Position numbers and translations under genes: made by a program. Positions 8,504 to 18,382 of a DNA stretch of 64,000 nucleotides are shown here, piece by piece; the first letter of the stretch is position 1, and every line of letters begins with the position of its first letter. The stretch spans positions 124,001-188,000 of the forward strand of contig NZ_JACXXN010000008.1 of assembly GCF_014904695.1 (NCBI RefSeq), in the 5' to 3' direction. This DNA is from Nostoc sp. MG11. GTDB lineage: Bacteria; Cyanobacteriota; Cyanobacteriia; Cyanobacteriales; Nostocaceae. The notes under the pieces are model-generated. The model saw only the letters and a list, made by a program, of their open reading frames with translations, was not told the origin of the DNA and did not search any database.

Positions 8504-8664
8504 ACCTCTTGCAAAAGTCCGAAAATTATTAGTGTCATTCTAACTAGAACGTAGTGGAGGGTAACCCTATGGGGAAGCAAGCTACGCATAGCGTTCCGCA
8601 GGAAAGAATCTCCGAGATGTTTCGCTCCGCTCAACATGACAATTTAAGCATTTATGCAAGAGGT
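8504..8664. mobile_element. MITE-like element, 161 bp
   Basis: The ends ACCTCTTGCA and TGCAAGAGGT are perfect 10-bp terminal inverted repeats. The interior has no ORF and contains the GC-rich motif runs (AAGCTACGCATAGCGTTCCG, TTTCGCTCCGCTCAACATGA) common in Nostoc dispersed repeats. Confidence 0.6.
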
Positions 8665-9021
8665 ATATTCTATACCTTTCCCCTTTCCCCCAAAGATATT
8701 GGGTAATTACCACACACTTCAGTTAAAGCTTTAAATAAGATTTACTTGTATTAGAGATTCTTTCTCAAAATTTTGTTATGCTGTTCTCAGTGATATCCAA
8801 AAAAATTTGGGTATAATTTTTTACAAAATGTAAATAACTCAAAAAACCACAATTCCATCAGTGATCTTTTTGTTTTATATTCTTTAACTAAGAACTTGCT
8901 CCAGGCTGTTAGACGATCGCCCTACAAAATTGATATTTTTTTAGATGTAGGGATTCAACAAGCTGTTCAATTGACTGTTTAGCTGTGTTGTCGCGCTCCT
9001 TTGCTCAATTGCTATTTCCTT
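8665..9021. other. Intergenic region, nothing recognised
   Basis: AT-rich spacer between the MITE and the next gene. No gene, hairpin with T-tract or array is visible. Confidence 0.5.
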
Positions 9022-9474
9022 ATGAGTCACCATCTACCCGACACCAGGATACCAGCTCCGTGCATCGTTAACACGGGCATCATTGTGAATAAGCTCGACA
9101 TGCGGCGGTTGCTAGCTGATTTAGGTCGAGTCCACTACATCTACACCCACGGAGATCAGCTATTGAGCGAGGGTGAAGGGGATGTGATGGAAGTTTTTGC
9201 TAATCCACAAAGGTCTACCCTAGTCGCTAACAAGGCACTTTATCTGAATGTTTTGAGTTTTGATTACCTGGAACTCAAACAATCCCCGCAACAAGAAACT
9301 TACCTTGATTTGATGCAAGAAGGCGTGTGTCTGCGGCTGGTTCCTCACTCTACCCCTTTGCAAGAGCGACGAGACAGGAGCTTGAATGTCAGCGCTATAG
9401 AGGCGATGATGGAGCAAGTACTCTCAGCCCGATGGGATGCAGAAATTGACGACGATAGTTCTGATTCTTTCTAA
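9022..9474 (+). CDS. Conserved cyanobacterial hypothetical protein
   Basis: The start is taken at ATG 9022 (MSHHLPDTRIP...); the TTG at 9001 adds seven unlikely residues. The roughly 150-residue soluble protein has no signal peptide or membrane segment. The middle (VHYIYTHGDQLLSEGEGDVMEVFANPQRSTLVANKALYLNVLSFDYLEL) looks like an alpha/beta domain that marks a value in a stored string, but I do not recognise the family. The C-terminus is acidic (DAEIDDDSSDSF). It is separated by 261 bp from tgt, so cotranscription is uncertain. Confidence 0.7.
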   Translation: MSHHLPDTRIPAPCIVNTGIIVNKLDMRRLLADLGRVHYIYTHGDQLLSEGEGDVMEVFANPQRSTLVANKALYLNVLSFDYLELKQSPQQETYLDLMQEGVCLRLVPHSTPLQERRDRSLNVSAIEAMMEQVLSARWDAEIDDDSSDSF

Positions 9475-9571
9475 ATAGCGACTGATAGAGCATATACTTT
9501 AAAAGTTGGTAATAGGTTAGTAGTGATCACTGTAATGGCGTGGCACAGCTAAAATAGTGCATTAGCTTTCC

Positions 9572-9629
9572 TCTTGTGGGATGGGCGTCTCGCCCGTCCG
9601 GTGCGGGCTAGAAGCCCACACTACAAGAA
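9572..9629. repeat. Dispersed inverted-repeat element
   Basis: TCTTGTGGGATGGGC at the left and GCCCACACTACAAGA at the right are imperfect inverted ends around GTCTCGCCCGTCCGGTGCGG. This is a familiar Nostoc intergenic repeat with no coding capacity. Confidence 0.55.
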
Positions 9630-9714
9630 AATTTATTGCAACATTTTACCTCTCCCACGCCAGTAATGTGTACTAAAAGTCAATTACCAATTTTTATGTT
9701 TGTCCGTAATTTAG

Positions 9715-10914
<1,200 letters not shown>

Positions 10915-10989
10915 ATGCCCAATACCCAAACCGTGTTAAGATACATCTCAATTATGAAAGCTGTGTTGGATAGGTGGATTTAAACGAAC

Positions 10990-11127
10990 ATGGAAGCAGC
11001 ACTTTTATTGGCAAAATTGCCTGAAGCTTACCAAATCTTCGACCCCTTGGTGGACGTTCTCCCAGTCATTCCCGTATTCTTTTTGTTGCTTGCATTCGTT
11101 TGGCAAGCAGCCGTAGGTTTTAGGTAA
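10990..11127 (+). CDS. psbK: Photosystem II reaction center protein K
   Basis: A 45-residue frame too short for usual ORF calling. It starts [20 protein letters not shown], continues [20 protein letters not shown] and ends AVGFR. The mature protein begins at KLPEAY after removal of a short leader, and the single membrane helix ends [10 protein letters not shown], as in all PsbK. It binds at the periphery of the PSII core near CP43 in the thylakoid. A strong rho-independent terminator follows 22 bp later, so it is a short monocistronic unit downstream of tgt. Confidence 0.97.
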
Positions 11128-11149
11128 GTTAATCTCTTACCAACTTTTG

Positions 11150-11179
11150 GGACAGGTATATTACCTGTCCTATTTTTTT
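11150..11179 (+). terminator. Rho-independent terminator of psbK
   Basis: Perfect 9-bp stem GGACAGGTA / TACCTGTCC with a TAT loop, followed by TATTTTTTT. Confidence 0.9.
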
Positions 11180-11317
11180 GTGGCATCATTTTTTTCGTAA
11201 GTTTATATTTCTTAATATTTTGCAATGAATTAACATAGTTAAGTAAGATGTGAATCAAATCATCTTAATACAAAGCTTTGAAAGTTAAGCTTACATAACA
11301 GTCAAGAGGAATCAGGT

Positions 11318-11614
11318 ATGGGTAATATCAAATTTGTTAAAGAAAATAAAGAAGTAATAGCGGCGGATAGTGCTAATCTGCGGCTCAAAGCAATGCAAAA
11401 TGACATTGATATTTATACCTTGATTGGCAAGATGACAAATTGCGGTGGCTACGGTCAGTGTGGCACTTGCATTGTTGAGATAGTCGAAGGATTAGAAAAT
11501 CTTTCTCCCCGTACAGATGTAGAAAACCGGAAATTCAAGAAAAAGCCAGAAAATTACCGCCTTGCCTGTCAAACTTTAGTTAATGGTTCCGTCAGTGTAG
11601 TCACGAAGCCTTAA
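11318..11614 (+). CDS. 2Fe-2S ferredoxin-type protein
   Basis: A 98-residue protein with the plant-type [2Fe-2S] cysteine pattern, [11 protein letters not shown] then a distant ACQ (about residues 42-52 and 86). It differs from photosynthetic PetF ferredoxin, with a Lys-rich stretch [11 protein letters not shown] before the last Cys. It is probably a low-abundance ferredoxin in a specialised electron transfer. A good AGAGGA ribosome-binding site lies about 10 nt upstream of the ATG. It sits between psbK and psbM, each with its own terminator. Confidence 0.85.
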   Translation: MGNIKFVKENKEVIAADSANLRLKAMQNDIDIYTLIGKMTNCGGYGQCGTCIVEIVEGLENLSPRTDVENRKFKKKPENYRLACQTLVNGSVSVVTKP

Positions 11615-11730
11615 GTTTTGCAGAGCATCTGTAGTTAGTGTTTGAGGAAGTAGAAAATTTGGGCTAACTCTGTCATCGATGATGCTATCCTAAAGTTGTT
11701 GACTGGAAATCTAAGAGAGGCTTTCTTGCC

Positions 11731-11847
11731 ATGCAAGTTAATGACCTAGGGTTCGTAGCGAGCATTTTGTTCGTACTAGTTCCCGCTGTGTTTTTACTAA
11801 TTCTGTACATCCAAACTGCTAGCCGCGAAGGTGGAAAAGATAATTAA
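11731..11847 (+). CDS. psbM: Photosystem II reaction center protein M
   Basis: A 38-residue frame. It starts [20 protein letters not shown], continues [10 protein letters not shown] and ends SREGGKDN: a one-helix thylakoid protein with the PsbM hallmark N-terminus and the polar tail after YIQT. PsbM sits at the monomer-monomer interface of dimeric PSII. An AGAGAGG purine run lies about 10 nt upstream, and a terminator follows the stop by 21 bp. Confidence 0.97.
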   Translation: MQVNDLGFVASILFVLVPAVFLLILYIQTASREGGKDN

Positions 11848-11868
11848 TAGTTTGTGTATAAAATAAAA

Positions 11869-11897
11869 AACCTCTACACCATTGGTGCAGGGGTTTT
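11869..11897 (+). terminator. Rho-independent terminator of psbM
   Basis: AACCTCTACACC and GGTGCAGGGGTT form a slightly imperfect 12-bp stem around ATT, followed by TTTGTTTATT. Confidence 0.85.
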
Positions 11898-12017
11898 TGT
11901 TTATTAAGGATGTTTAAAAAGCTAGATAATAGTAGATAGAGACTCAAAAAAGTTTTCATAGACAAGTGTCTGGCTTAACCAATATCCTGCTCGTCCTTAA
12001 ATTTAATCATTGTTTGT

Positions 12018-13073
12018 ATGATTTCACTGTCTCATAATCTAAAAAATAAACTATCCCAACCCTTAAAAATTGGCTCATTCGAGGTAAAAAGTCGAGTTCT
12101 CCAATCGCCTTTATCTGGGGTTACAGATATGGTATTCCGTCGCCTTGTGCGTCGCTATGCCCCAGATTCGATGATGTATACAGAAATGGTGAACGCTACA
12201 GGGTTGCACTATGTCAAGCAGTTACCCAAAATTATGGAGGTAGACCCCAACGAACGCCCAATTAGTATTCAGTTGTTTGATTGTCGTCCAGATTTCCTAG
12301 CTGAAGCAGCGATAAAAGCAGTTGCGGAAGGCGCTAATACTGTTGATATCAACATGGGATGTCCGGTAAATAAAATTACCAAAAATGGTGGTGGTTCTTC
12401 GTTATTGCGACAACCAGAAGTAGCTGAGGCTATTGTGCGGGAAGTGGTAAAAGCTGTTGATGTACCAGTGACAGTGAAAACCCGTATTGGCTGGAATGAC
12501 AAGGAAATCACGATTCTCGATTTTGCCAAACGCATGGAGGATGCAGGAGCAAAAATGATTACGGTGCATGGACGCACCCGCGCCCAAGGGTACAATGGCA
12601 ATGCCCGTTGGGAATGGATTACCCGCGTTAAGGAAGTGCTTTCTATCCCAGTGATTGGGAATGGGGATATTTTCACTGTTGAAGCGGCGGTAAAATGTTT
12701 AGAGCAAACTGGCGCTGATGGCGTAATGTGTTCCCGTGGGACTTTAGGTTATCCGTTTTTGGTGGGAGAAATTGATCATTTCCTCAAAACTGCGGAAATG
12801 TTACCACCGCCAACCCCAATTCAGCGCTTGGAATGTGCTAGAGAACATTTGCAAGCTTTATGGGAATATAAAGGCGATCGCGGTGTACGTCAAGCCCGCA
12901 AGCACATGACATGGTATGCTAAAGGCTTCGTCGGTGCTGCTGATTTACGCGGACAGTTAAGTTTGGTGGAAACGGTCGATCAGGGTTTGCAGTTGATTGA
13001 TCGAGCTATTGAAAAACTGGCTAATGGTTATGAGCTAGAGGAAGAGATAGAATCTAACTTAGCGTTGGTATAA
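12018..13073 (+). CDS. dus: tRNA-dihydrouridine synthase (Dus family)
   Basis: FMN-dependent reductase that converts uridine to dihydrouridine in tRNA D-loops. Family marks: LQSPLSGVTDMVFRRLVRR (FMN-binding start), YTEMVNATGL, VDINMGCPVNKI with the catalytic Cys (about residue 115), VTVKTRIGW (Lys for phosphate/FMN), TVHGRTRAQGYNG, VIGNGDIF and GVMCSRGTLGYP. Its 351 residues match the NifR3/DusB-like branch. It is a stand-alone gene with a stem-loop after the stop. The DusA/B/C subtype cannot be settled by eye. Confidence 0.93.
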   Translation: MISLSHNLKNKLSQPLKIGSFEVKSRVLQSPLSGVTDMVFRRLVRRYAPDSMMYTEMVNATGLHYVKQLPKIMEVDPNERPISIQLFDCRPDFLAEAAIKAVAEGANTVDINMGCPVNKITKNGGGSSLLRQPEVAEAIVREVVKAVDVPVTVKTRIGWNDKEITILDFAKRMEDAGAKMITVHGRTRAQGYNGNARWEWITRVKEVLSIPVIGNGDIFTVEAAVKCLEQTGADGVMCSRGTLGYPFLVGEIDHFLKTAEMLPPPTPIQRLECAREHLQALWEYKGDRGVRQARKHMTWYAKGFVGAADLRGQLSLVETVDQGLQLIDRAIEKLANGYELEEEIESNLALV

Positions 13074-13092
13074 CAAAGATTTTAGGGTTTTA

Positions 13093-13115
13093 CGCCAAGA
13101 CTTTGCATCTTGGCG
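13093..13115. terminator. Stem-loop after dus
   Basis: CGCCAAGA and TCTTGGCG form a perfect 8-bp stem with a 7-nt loop, 19 bp after the dus stop. There is no T-tract. Confidence 0.55.
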
Positions 13116-13185
13116 CTAAATAATTCAATCTAAAAAAGACCGAGCAAACCTATATATAAATTGCCAATTCTGCGTCAAATCTTTT

Positions 13186-13686
13186 TTAGGGACGACGACG
13201 CAAATATCCTTCCGCTTCTAACTTTTGCAAAGCTCTTTTAGCCGCTGCTATTCCATACTTTTGACCAATTTCTGCTGATTCCTGCGAAATTTGAGGAAGA
13301 ACACTAATTGTTTTTTTGCCTAAAGGTGTTTCATAAAACGCAATCATTTGTTTTATCTCTTCATTAGTGAAATATTTCGCATATACAGGAATTAATTCAT
13401 TCATCAGCTCATTTGGCTTGAGTTCTGCCAGAAAAGTATCCCAAGCTTTTTGAGGCACTTGCGGATATTGAGGCTTTAAGGTATCTACTAATTGAAGCAT
13501 TATTTGCCGAGAAAGATTTTCTGAACCAGTTATCTTGAGTAATTGTCTGATGTTATTAGTTTTTTCTATTTCTTGAGTATTAGTCGTAGGTGCGGTTGGA
13601 TTCTTTGGAATCTGAGAAAAAGCAACTCCATTAAAAATAGTAACTATTGAAAGTACTACTGCTGAAACTAAAAGTTTTATCTTCAT
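13186..13686 (-). CDS. Exported DUF2059-domain protein
   Basis: The 166-residue protein has a signal peptide (MKIKLLVSAVVLSIVTIFNGVAFSQ) with cleavage expected after AFS or FSQ. The mature part is all-helical: NIRQLLKITGSENLSRQIMLQLVD, then YFTNEEIKQMIAFYETPLGKKTISVLPQI. The FYxTPxGxK motif is the hallmark of DUF2059. It is probably periplasmic. The function is not known; a Pro/Thr-rich linker separates the signal from the domain. It is convergent with dus and lies 156 bp from the decarboxylase gene on the same strand. Confidence 0.85.
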   Translation of the reverse strand: MKIKLLVSAVVLSIVTIFNGVAFSQIPKNPTAPTTNTQEIEKTNNIRQLLKITGSENLSRQIMLQLVDTLKPQYPQVPQKAWDTFLAELKPNELMNELIPVYAKYFTNEEIKQMIAFYETPLGKKTISVLPQISQESAEIGQKYGIAAAKRALQKLEAEGYLRRRP

Positions 13687-13736
13687 GTACTTTAAACCTA
13701 TTAGTATTAAGTAGAAGGGCTTAATTAAAGCAAAGC

Positions 13737-13799
13737 TTGTAGTAAGCGGCTCTAGCCCTTAAGAACCTTGTATAGAGCGATAAATCGCTCACTACGAAC
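13737..13799. repeat. Dispersed inverted-repeat element
   Basis: The ends TTGTAGTAAGCG and CGCTCACTACGAA are imperfect inverted repeats; inside is a perfect GAGCGAT-AA-ATCGCTC palindrome. It lies in the promoter region of the DUF2059 gene. Confidence 0.5.
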
Positions 13800-13842
13800 A
13801 AAAGTTTTATCTTACATTTAATTACGTCTACCTACTTACTCA

Positions 13843-15312
13843 TTATTTCACTACCTTTAATGTATTTAGGCTAGGGTCTGCACAACCGCTGATAAATCCT
13901 CCCATCACCTGGATTTGTTGCAGGTAGTCAAGAACCGATTTGGTAATCATTTCTCCTGGCATTAAAACAGGAATTCCTGGAGGATAGGGACAGACAGTTT
14001 CAGTACAGATGCGATCGCTTGTCTTTGCCAAAGGTAGTGTTTCACTAACAGCAAAAAAAGCTTCACGGGGAGAAAAATGCCAAGAATATCCCATCGTACT
14101 TACAAGATTTTGACAAATGGGAGTTCTTAAAGTCAAGTTGTGGCGATATTCTTGGGCAAGACTAGTGAAACCTTGCACTAATTGCTCAATATCGGCATGG
14201 GTGTTGCCCAAACTAATGATAAAAGTAAGATGTTGCATTGATGAGAATTCGGCAGTAACACCCAATTTTTCATCCAGAATTTCATCTGCCTCAAATCCAG
14301 TTAAACCCAAATTAGAAACTGTGACAGTTAGCCGCGTTTGATCTAAAGCTACAAAACCAGATAAACTTATCTCCTCTCTACAGACAAGAGGAGTAGATAA
14401 TCCAGGAATTTGGTTAATTCTGGTTCTAGCTTCTTGTGCAAGTTGCAAAGTGCGAGACATCAGCATGTTTCCCTGCAATGCCATTTGCTGACGTGCTGCA
14501 TCCAGAGAAGCTAAAAGTAAATAACTAGGACTAGTAGACTGTATGAGCTGCAAAGCTTTACTGATGCGATCGCTATCTATCCTATGACCTTGGATATGCA
14601 ACATCGATGCTTGTGTTAAAGCACCAAGTACCTTGTGAATGGATTGTACAGTTAAATCAGCGCCACAGGCTAAAGCTGGGGTGGGTAATTCTGGATGAAA
14701 AGCGAAGTGTGCGCCGTGGGCCTCGTCTACGAGTAAAGGGATATTGTATTGGTGCGTAATGTGAGCGATCGCGCTCAAATCGCCACAAACACCGTAATAT
14801 GTTGGGTAAACTACCAAGACAGCTTTGGCATCAGGATGTTGTTGGAGTGCAGATTGTACAGCACTAGGCGTAATGCTGTGGGCAATATCTAAAACTGGAT
14901 CATATTCAGGATTAACAAAAATTGGGATAGCACCAGAGAGAATTAAACCCGCGATCGCAGAAGAATGCACATTTCGAGGCAGAATGATTTTATCGCCCGT
15001 GCCACAGGTAGCGAGAATTGCCGCCTCCACTCCACAGGTAGAACCATTGACTAAAAACCATGTTTGTGAAGCGCCAAAAGCCTCAGCCGCCAGTTGTTGT
15101 GATTCTTGGATAACGCCTTGGGGTGCAAACAGATTATCTAAATCAGCTAATTCGGTTAAATCAGCGCAAAACACAGCTTTACCTAGTAAATCAACTAATG
15201 ATTGAGAAATGCCTTTACCTTGCTTATGTCCTGGGGTGTAAAAAGGAGCGTGGGGACGTGCTGCATTAGCTTTTAAGGCGTTTAATAAGGGTGTTTGGTT
15301 TTGATTTAGCAT
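13843..15312 (-). CDS. Orn/Lys/Arg decarboxylase family PLP enzyme
   Basis: A fold-type I PLP enzyme of 489 residues, shorter than the roughly 700-residue inducible decarboxylases because the N-terminal wing domain is absent. Marks: FYTPGHKQGKG at the start, VNGSTCGVEAAILA, LLVDEAHGAHFAFHPELP (Asp/His for PLP), VQSIHKVLGALTQ with the Schiff-base Lys (about residue 229), and the C-terminal domain CPYPPGIPVLMPGE. It would decarboxylate Lys, Orn or Arg to a polyamine; the substrate cannot be decided. It is not part of the NRPS operon, which ends 180 bp away. Confidence 0.85.
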   Translation of the reverse strand: MLNQNQTPLLNALKANAARPHAPFYTPGHKQGKGISQSLVDLLGKAVFCADLTELADLDNLFAPQGVIQESQQLAAEAFGASQTWFLVNGSTCGVEAAILATCGTGDKIILPRNVHSSAIAGLILSGAIPIFVNPEYDPVLDIAHSITPSAVQSALQQHPDAKAVLVVYPTYYGVCGDLSAIAHITHQYNIPLLVDEAHGAHFAFHPELPTPALACGADLTVQSIHKVLGALTQASMLHIQGHRIDSDRISKALQLIQSTSPSYLLLASLDAARQQMALQGNMLMSRTLQLAQEARTRINQIPGLSTPLVCREEISLSGFVALDQTRLTVTVSNLGLTGFEADEILDEKLGVTAEFSSMQHLTFIISLGNTHADIEQLVQGFTSLAQEYRHNLTLRTPICQNLVSTMGYSWHFSPREAFFAVSETLPLAKTSDRICTETVCPYPPGIPVLMPGEMITKSVLDYLQQIQVMGGFISGCADPSLNTLKVVK

Positions 15313-15408
15313 TAGTCTCTAGCAAAAGCCAACGTTTTAGAGATTAACCTGTTTTGCACTTTTATATCCTTATACCAATTTAAAAAAACAATGTAACAGA
15401 TAGACCAT

Positions 15409-15437
15409 GTAGAGACGTTGCAATGCAACGTCTCTAC
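15409..15437. repeat. Dispersed GTAGAGACG palindrome, copy 1
   Basis: Perfect 13-bp arms GTAGAGACGTTGC / GCAACGTCTCTAC around AAT. Related copies occur at 30684-30709 (inside an NRPS gene) and 59407-59449. Confidence 0.8.
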
Positions 15438-15492
15438 CAAAGGATTTGTTACAATCATTAATTGAATCGGTATTATTTAACAGTTTTAGCCC

Positions 15493-17517
15493 TTAAATTT
15501 TCACCCATTTCAAAACCTTTGGGTCTTTGTCGTATTGGTAGGTTCCGCCATCCTTAGTAGTGATGGATCTTCCTTGGCTTGCCCTACTTCTGATCGTAGT
15601 AAGAGAATAGTCTGTTAATGTTTTCATCTCTTGATGAGAAAGCCTGACAATTGTTGCTGTTGCTGCTGAGATTTCTGGTTCTATTTGAAGTTCATTGTTA
15701 GAGAAAATATCTATTGTTATTTGAGCTTTTTCAGGTGGATTAATGACAATTGCTTTTTGCAGTTGATAATCCTGTATAGAAATAAGTTGCCAATTAGAAT
15801 CTTCTGAAAGCTCTAAAACCCATTGATGGTAATTAAACAAACTTTCCCTATGTCCAACGCTAATAAAAGTTGTTTGCGTTTCTTGTAATTGTTTGTATAA
15901 ATTTCCTTCGTTATTCAAATCCAAAGCACTCGTTGCTTCATCTAATATGGTGAAGCTAGGACGTGTAATTAATAGTCGTGCGAAAGCGAGGCGTTGTTGT
16001 TCTCCTAACGATAATATATTTTCCCAAGGAACCTCTGTGTCAAAGCCATCCACGCGGGTAAGCAAGTTTTGCAGATTTACTTGTTGTAAAACTTCTTCGA
16101 GTTCGCGATCGCTTATTTTTCGGTCTGTATGCGAATAGAGTAACTGTTCGCGCAAAGTTCCCAAAATTATATAAGGACGTTGGGGTAAAAATAAGACTTC
16201 TTCTAGGGGAGGTCGCACCAGACGGCCAGTTCCCGCATTCCACAAACCAGCGATCGCTCGCAATAAAGAACTTTTACCTCGACCACTAGGCCCAACAATC
16301 AATAAACCTTTTCCTAGCTGAACAGACAATGATAAGTCTTCGACGATTACCTGTTCATAGTTGGGCGTTTGTAAAGTGACATCCTCAAAAGCCAGACGTT
16401 TTTCTTCTATTGTTTTAATAGTACTTACATTCTCTGGTTCTTTGGTAACAGCTTCTAACGCATCTGAAAACTCAGTTAAACGCTCAACGTAACTCGAAAA
16501 TCGTCCTGAAGTTCCAAATTCATTGATTAATGTTGCCAGCGCACTAGCAAATAGATTGGCAGCCATATTAGCTTGGCTAACTTGGCCAAAATCAATTTCA
16601 TCCTTCATATATAAAGGTGCAAGTACTAAAAAAGGAAATATTTGGATAAGGGCCTGATACCCTCGGTTAAAAATTTCCTCATTTCTTTCCCAATTAATCT
16701 TGCGTTGAACATTTTTAATAACCTGATCAAATCTCCGCCCAATTATATTTGATTCTTGATTTTCTCCTCGAAAAAAAGCTATTGATTCAGCATGATTACG
16801 AACATGAGTTAGAGAATAATTATAATCGGCTTCAACTTCAAGTTTTTCTTGATTAATCTTATTTAATTCTTGAGTTAAGTAAAGAGCAATTAAATTTCCT
16901 ATGATTGTATAAACAAGTAAAACAGATGCAACGAATTGAGAAATTGACCAAAGAATTGTTAAAAAAATCATCATTTCCAACACTTTTTCTAAAAAAGTAG
17001 TTGAAAAACTAAAAAAAGTTCTGGTAACAGGTTCGATTTCTTGAGCTAGACGTTGGTCTGGGTTATCGATATCAGATTTAAAATTGATTTTATAATAGGC
17101 GCGATTACGCAAATATTTTTCTAAAATGTGATTATTTAACCATTGATACCAATCAAGAGCAATTTTCTTTCTAACAAATTTAGAAAATCCTACCAAGAGT
17201 GTTACGCAGAAAAGACCAACGGCGTAAAGTGATATCGTTTGAAGAAAGCTAGAATAATCTTTCTCTTCAATAATATCGATTAGATCGCGAGTAATGAAGG
17301 TATTAAAGGCGGTTACGCCCACAAGCGCCATTACTAATAATATCAGGAGAGCTAGCATCCCCCAAGCACGAATCACGTCTGAAAATGCTCTGCTCCCTGC
17401 CTTTGTTGGATACCAGTAAGGCCCTGCGATCGCTTTTACGTTTTCCCAAAATTGAGTAAAAGCCGAAATAAAAGAAGGATTTTTTGAAGGTTGATTAGGA
17501 AAAACTTGAATTTGCAT
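15493..17517 (-). CDS. ABC transporter ATP-binding/permease protein, SbmA/BacA-like
   Basis: A 674-residue half-transporter. The N-terminal 330 residues form a membrane domain of the ABC_membrane_2 type (RAWGMLALLILLVMALVGVTAFN, then FRGENQESNIIGRRF after VRNHAESIAF). The nucleotide-binding domain has Walker A GPSGRGKSS (about 409), signature LSLGEQQRLAFAR and Walker B FTILDEATSALD (about 524). A roughly 90-residue C-terminal extension (TIDIFSNNELQIEPE...DPKVLKWVKI) is unusual for the family. It lies 5 bp after the racemase and is the last gene of the NRPS/PKS operon, so product export is the likely job, although SbmA/BacA themselves import peptides. Confidence 0.88.
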   Translation of the reverse strand: MQIQVFPNQPSKNPSFISAFTQFWENVKAIAGPYWYPTKAGSRAFSDVIRAWGMLALLILLVMALVGVTAFNTFITRDLIDIIEEKDYSSFLQTISLYAVGLFCVTLLVGFSKFVRKKIALDWYQWLNNHILEKYLRNRAYYKINFKSDIDNPDQRLAQEIEPVTRTFFSFSTTFLEKVLEMMIFLTILWSISQFVASVLLVYTIIGNLIALYLTQELNKINQEKLEVEADYNYSLTHVRNHAESIAFFRGENQESNIIGRRFDQVIKNVQRKINWERNEEIFNRGYQALIQIFPFLVLAPLYMKDEIDFGQVSQANMAANLFASALATLINEFGTSGRFSSYVERLTEFSDALEAVTKEPENVSTIKTIEEKRLAFEDVTLQTPNYEQVIVEDLSLSVQLGKGLLIVGPSGRGKSSLLRAIAGLWNAGTGRLVRPPLEEVLFLPQRPYIILGTLREQLLYSHTDRKISDRELEEVLQQVNLQNLLTRVDGFDTEVPWENILSLGEQQRLAFARLLITRPSFTILDEATSALDLNNEGNLYKQLQETQTTFISVGHRESLFNYHQWVLELSEDSNWQLISIQDYQLQKAIVINPPEKAQITIDIFSNNELQIEPEISAATATIVRLSHQEMKTLTDYSLTTIRSRASQGRSITTKDGGTYQYDKDPKVLKWVKI

Positions 17518-17522
17518 ATAGA

Positions 17523-18320
17523 TTAAATTGTTTCACACAAAGCCGTTTTAGAGTTAATAGTCGATGAATTAAATTGCTGAGGTAATTTTATTTTTTCTGT
17601 GAGTAAAATAGAACTAGATGTAGCTGTTTCTAATAGCTGAGAAAAGTTTTGAGCAATAGTAGTTAAAGGATCAATCGCTTTTATAGAATCAATTTTATTG
17701 AGTTTGAGAGATTTTGTGAATAAATGAAATTCTGTACAACCAGAAATATAGGAACGAGTATTATATTTATGTAATAATGCTTGGATATCTACAAGAATTG
17801 TGAGTGGGTCTTGTCCGCGTTTAAGAACTCGATAAATCAGCTCATGAATTGAGTATTGGTCTTTTTCAGATAGAGAAATAATCCGATTTGTAGCAGCACA
17901 GCCTTCGTGAAACAATTTTTTATGGTAAGTGCCTGTGCTTGCCAGCAAAAGGGCAGGTTCATCATGTTCTTGAAGTTGTTGATCTGCGATTTTAATTAAG
18001 GAAATTACTTTATTAGTAAGATGTTCTGGGATATGAGGCAGAGCATAATGAGATGTACAACAGCCAATCACTATGCGGTCAACCAATTTATTGAGATTTT
18101 CTAGATGCAGTTGAATAAAATCAATAAATTCTCTTTCATTTCCATTATTAATTGAACTTGTGCGATCGGGTGCAGAAGGAAGTGAGAACACAATGACGTT
18201 GGGTGCTTCTTGTTCCTTGTCAATAAACTGGTTATATTCATAAATAGATTTGAGAAATTCGGCAGTAACTACAGGCCCCATACCACCTAAAACTCCAAGC
18301 ATTGGTAGTTTTTTATTCAT
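17523..18320 (-). CDS. Aspartate/glutamate racemase family protein
   Basis: A cofactor-independent racemase of 265 residues with a two-cysteine active site. MLGVLGGMGPVVTAEFL starts the fold; the first catalytic Cys lies in VIGCCTSHYALP (the family usually has C-N-T, here C-C-T) and the second in ISGCTEFHL. It lies 62 bp after the thioesterase module and 5 bp before the transporter, within the biosynthetic operon. McyF in microcystin clusters is the known precedent for a dedicated Asp/Glu racemase. Because no epimerisation domain exists in any module, this enzyme is the natural source of a D-residue, most likely D-Asp for the final module. Confidence 0.85.
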   Translation of the reverse strand: MNKKLPMLGVLGGMGPVVTAEFLKSIYEYNQFIDKEQEAPNVIVFSLPSAPDRTSSINNGNEREFIDFIQLHLENLNKLVDRIVIGCCTSHYALPHIPEHLTNKVISLIKIADQQLQEHDEPALLLASTGTYHKKLFHEGCAATNRIISLSEKDQYSIHELIYRVLKRGQDPLTILVDIQALLHKYNTRSYISGCTEFHLFTKSLKLNKIDSIKAIDPLTTIAQNFSQLLETATSSSILLTEKIKLPQQFNSSTINSKTALCETI

Positions 18321-18382
18321 AAATATTCTTTAAATCAGTGATTGCAACGATTTAGCGGCGAATGGCTTATACCAATTCGTAA

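Noticed and set aside
8428-8700. Cobalamin riboswitch before cobS
   Set aside because: No B12-box-like core was found; the stretch is mostly a MITE.
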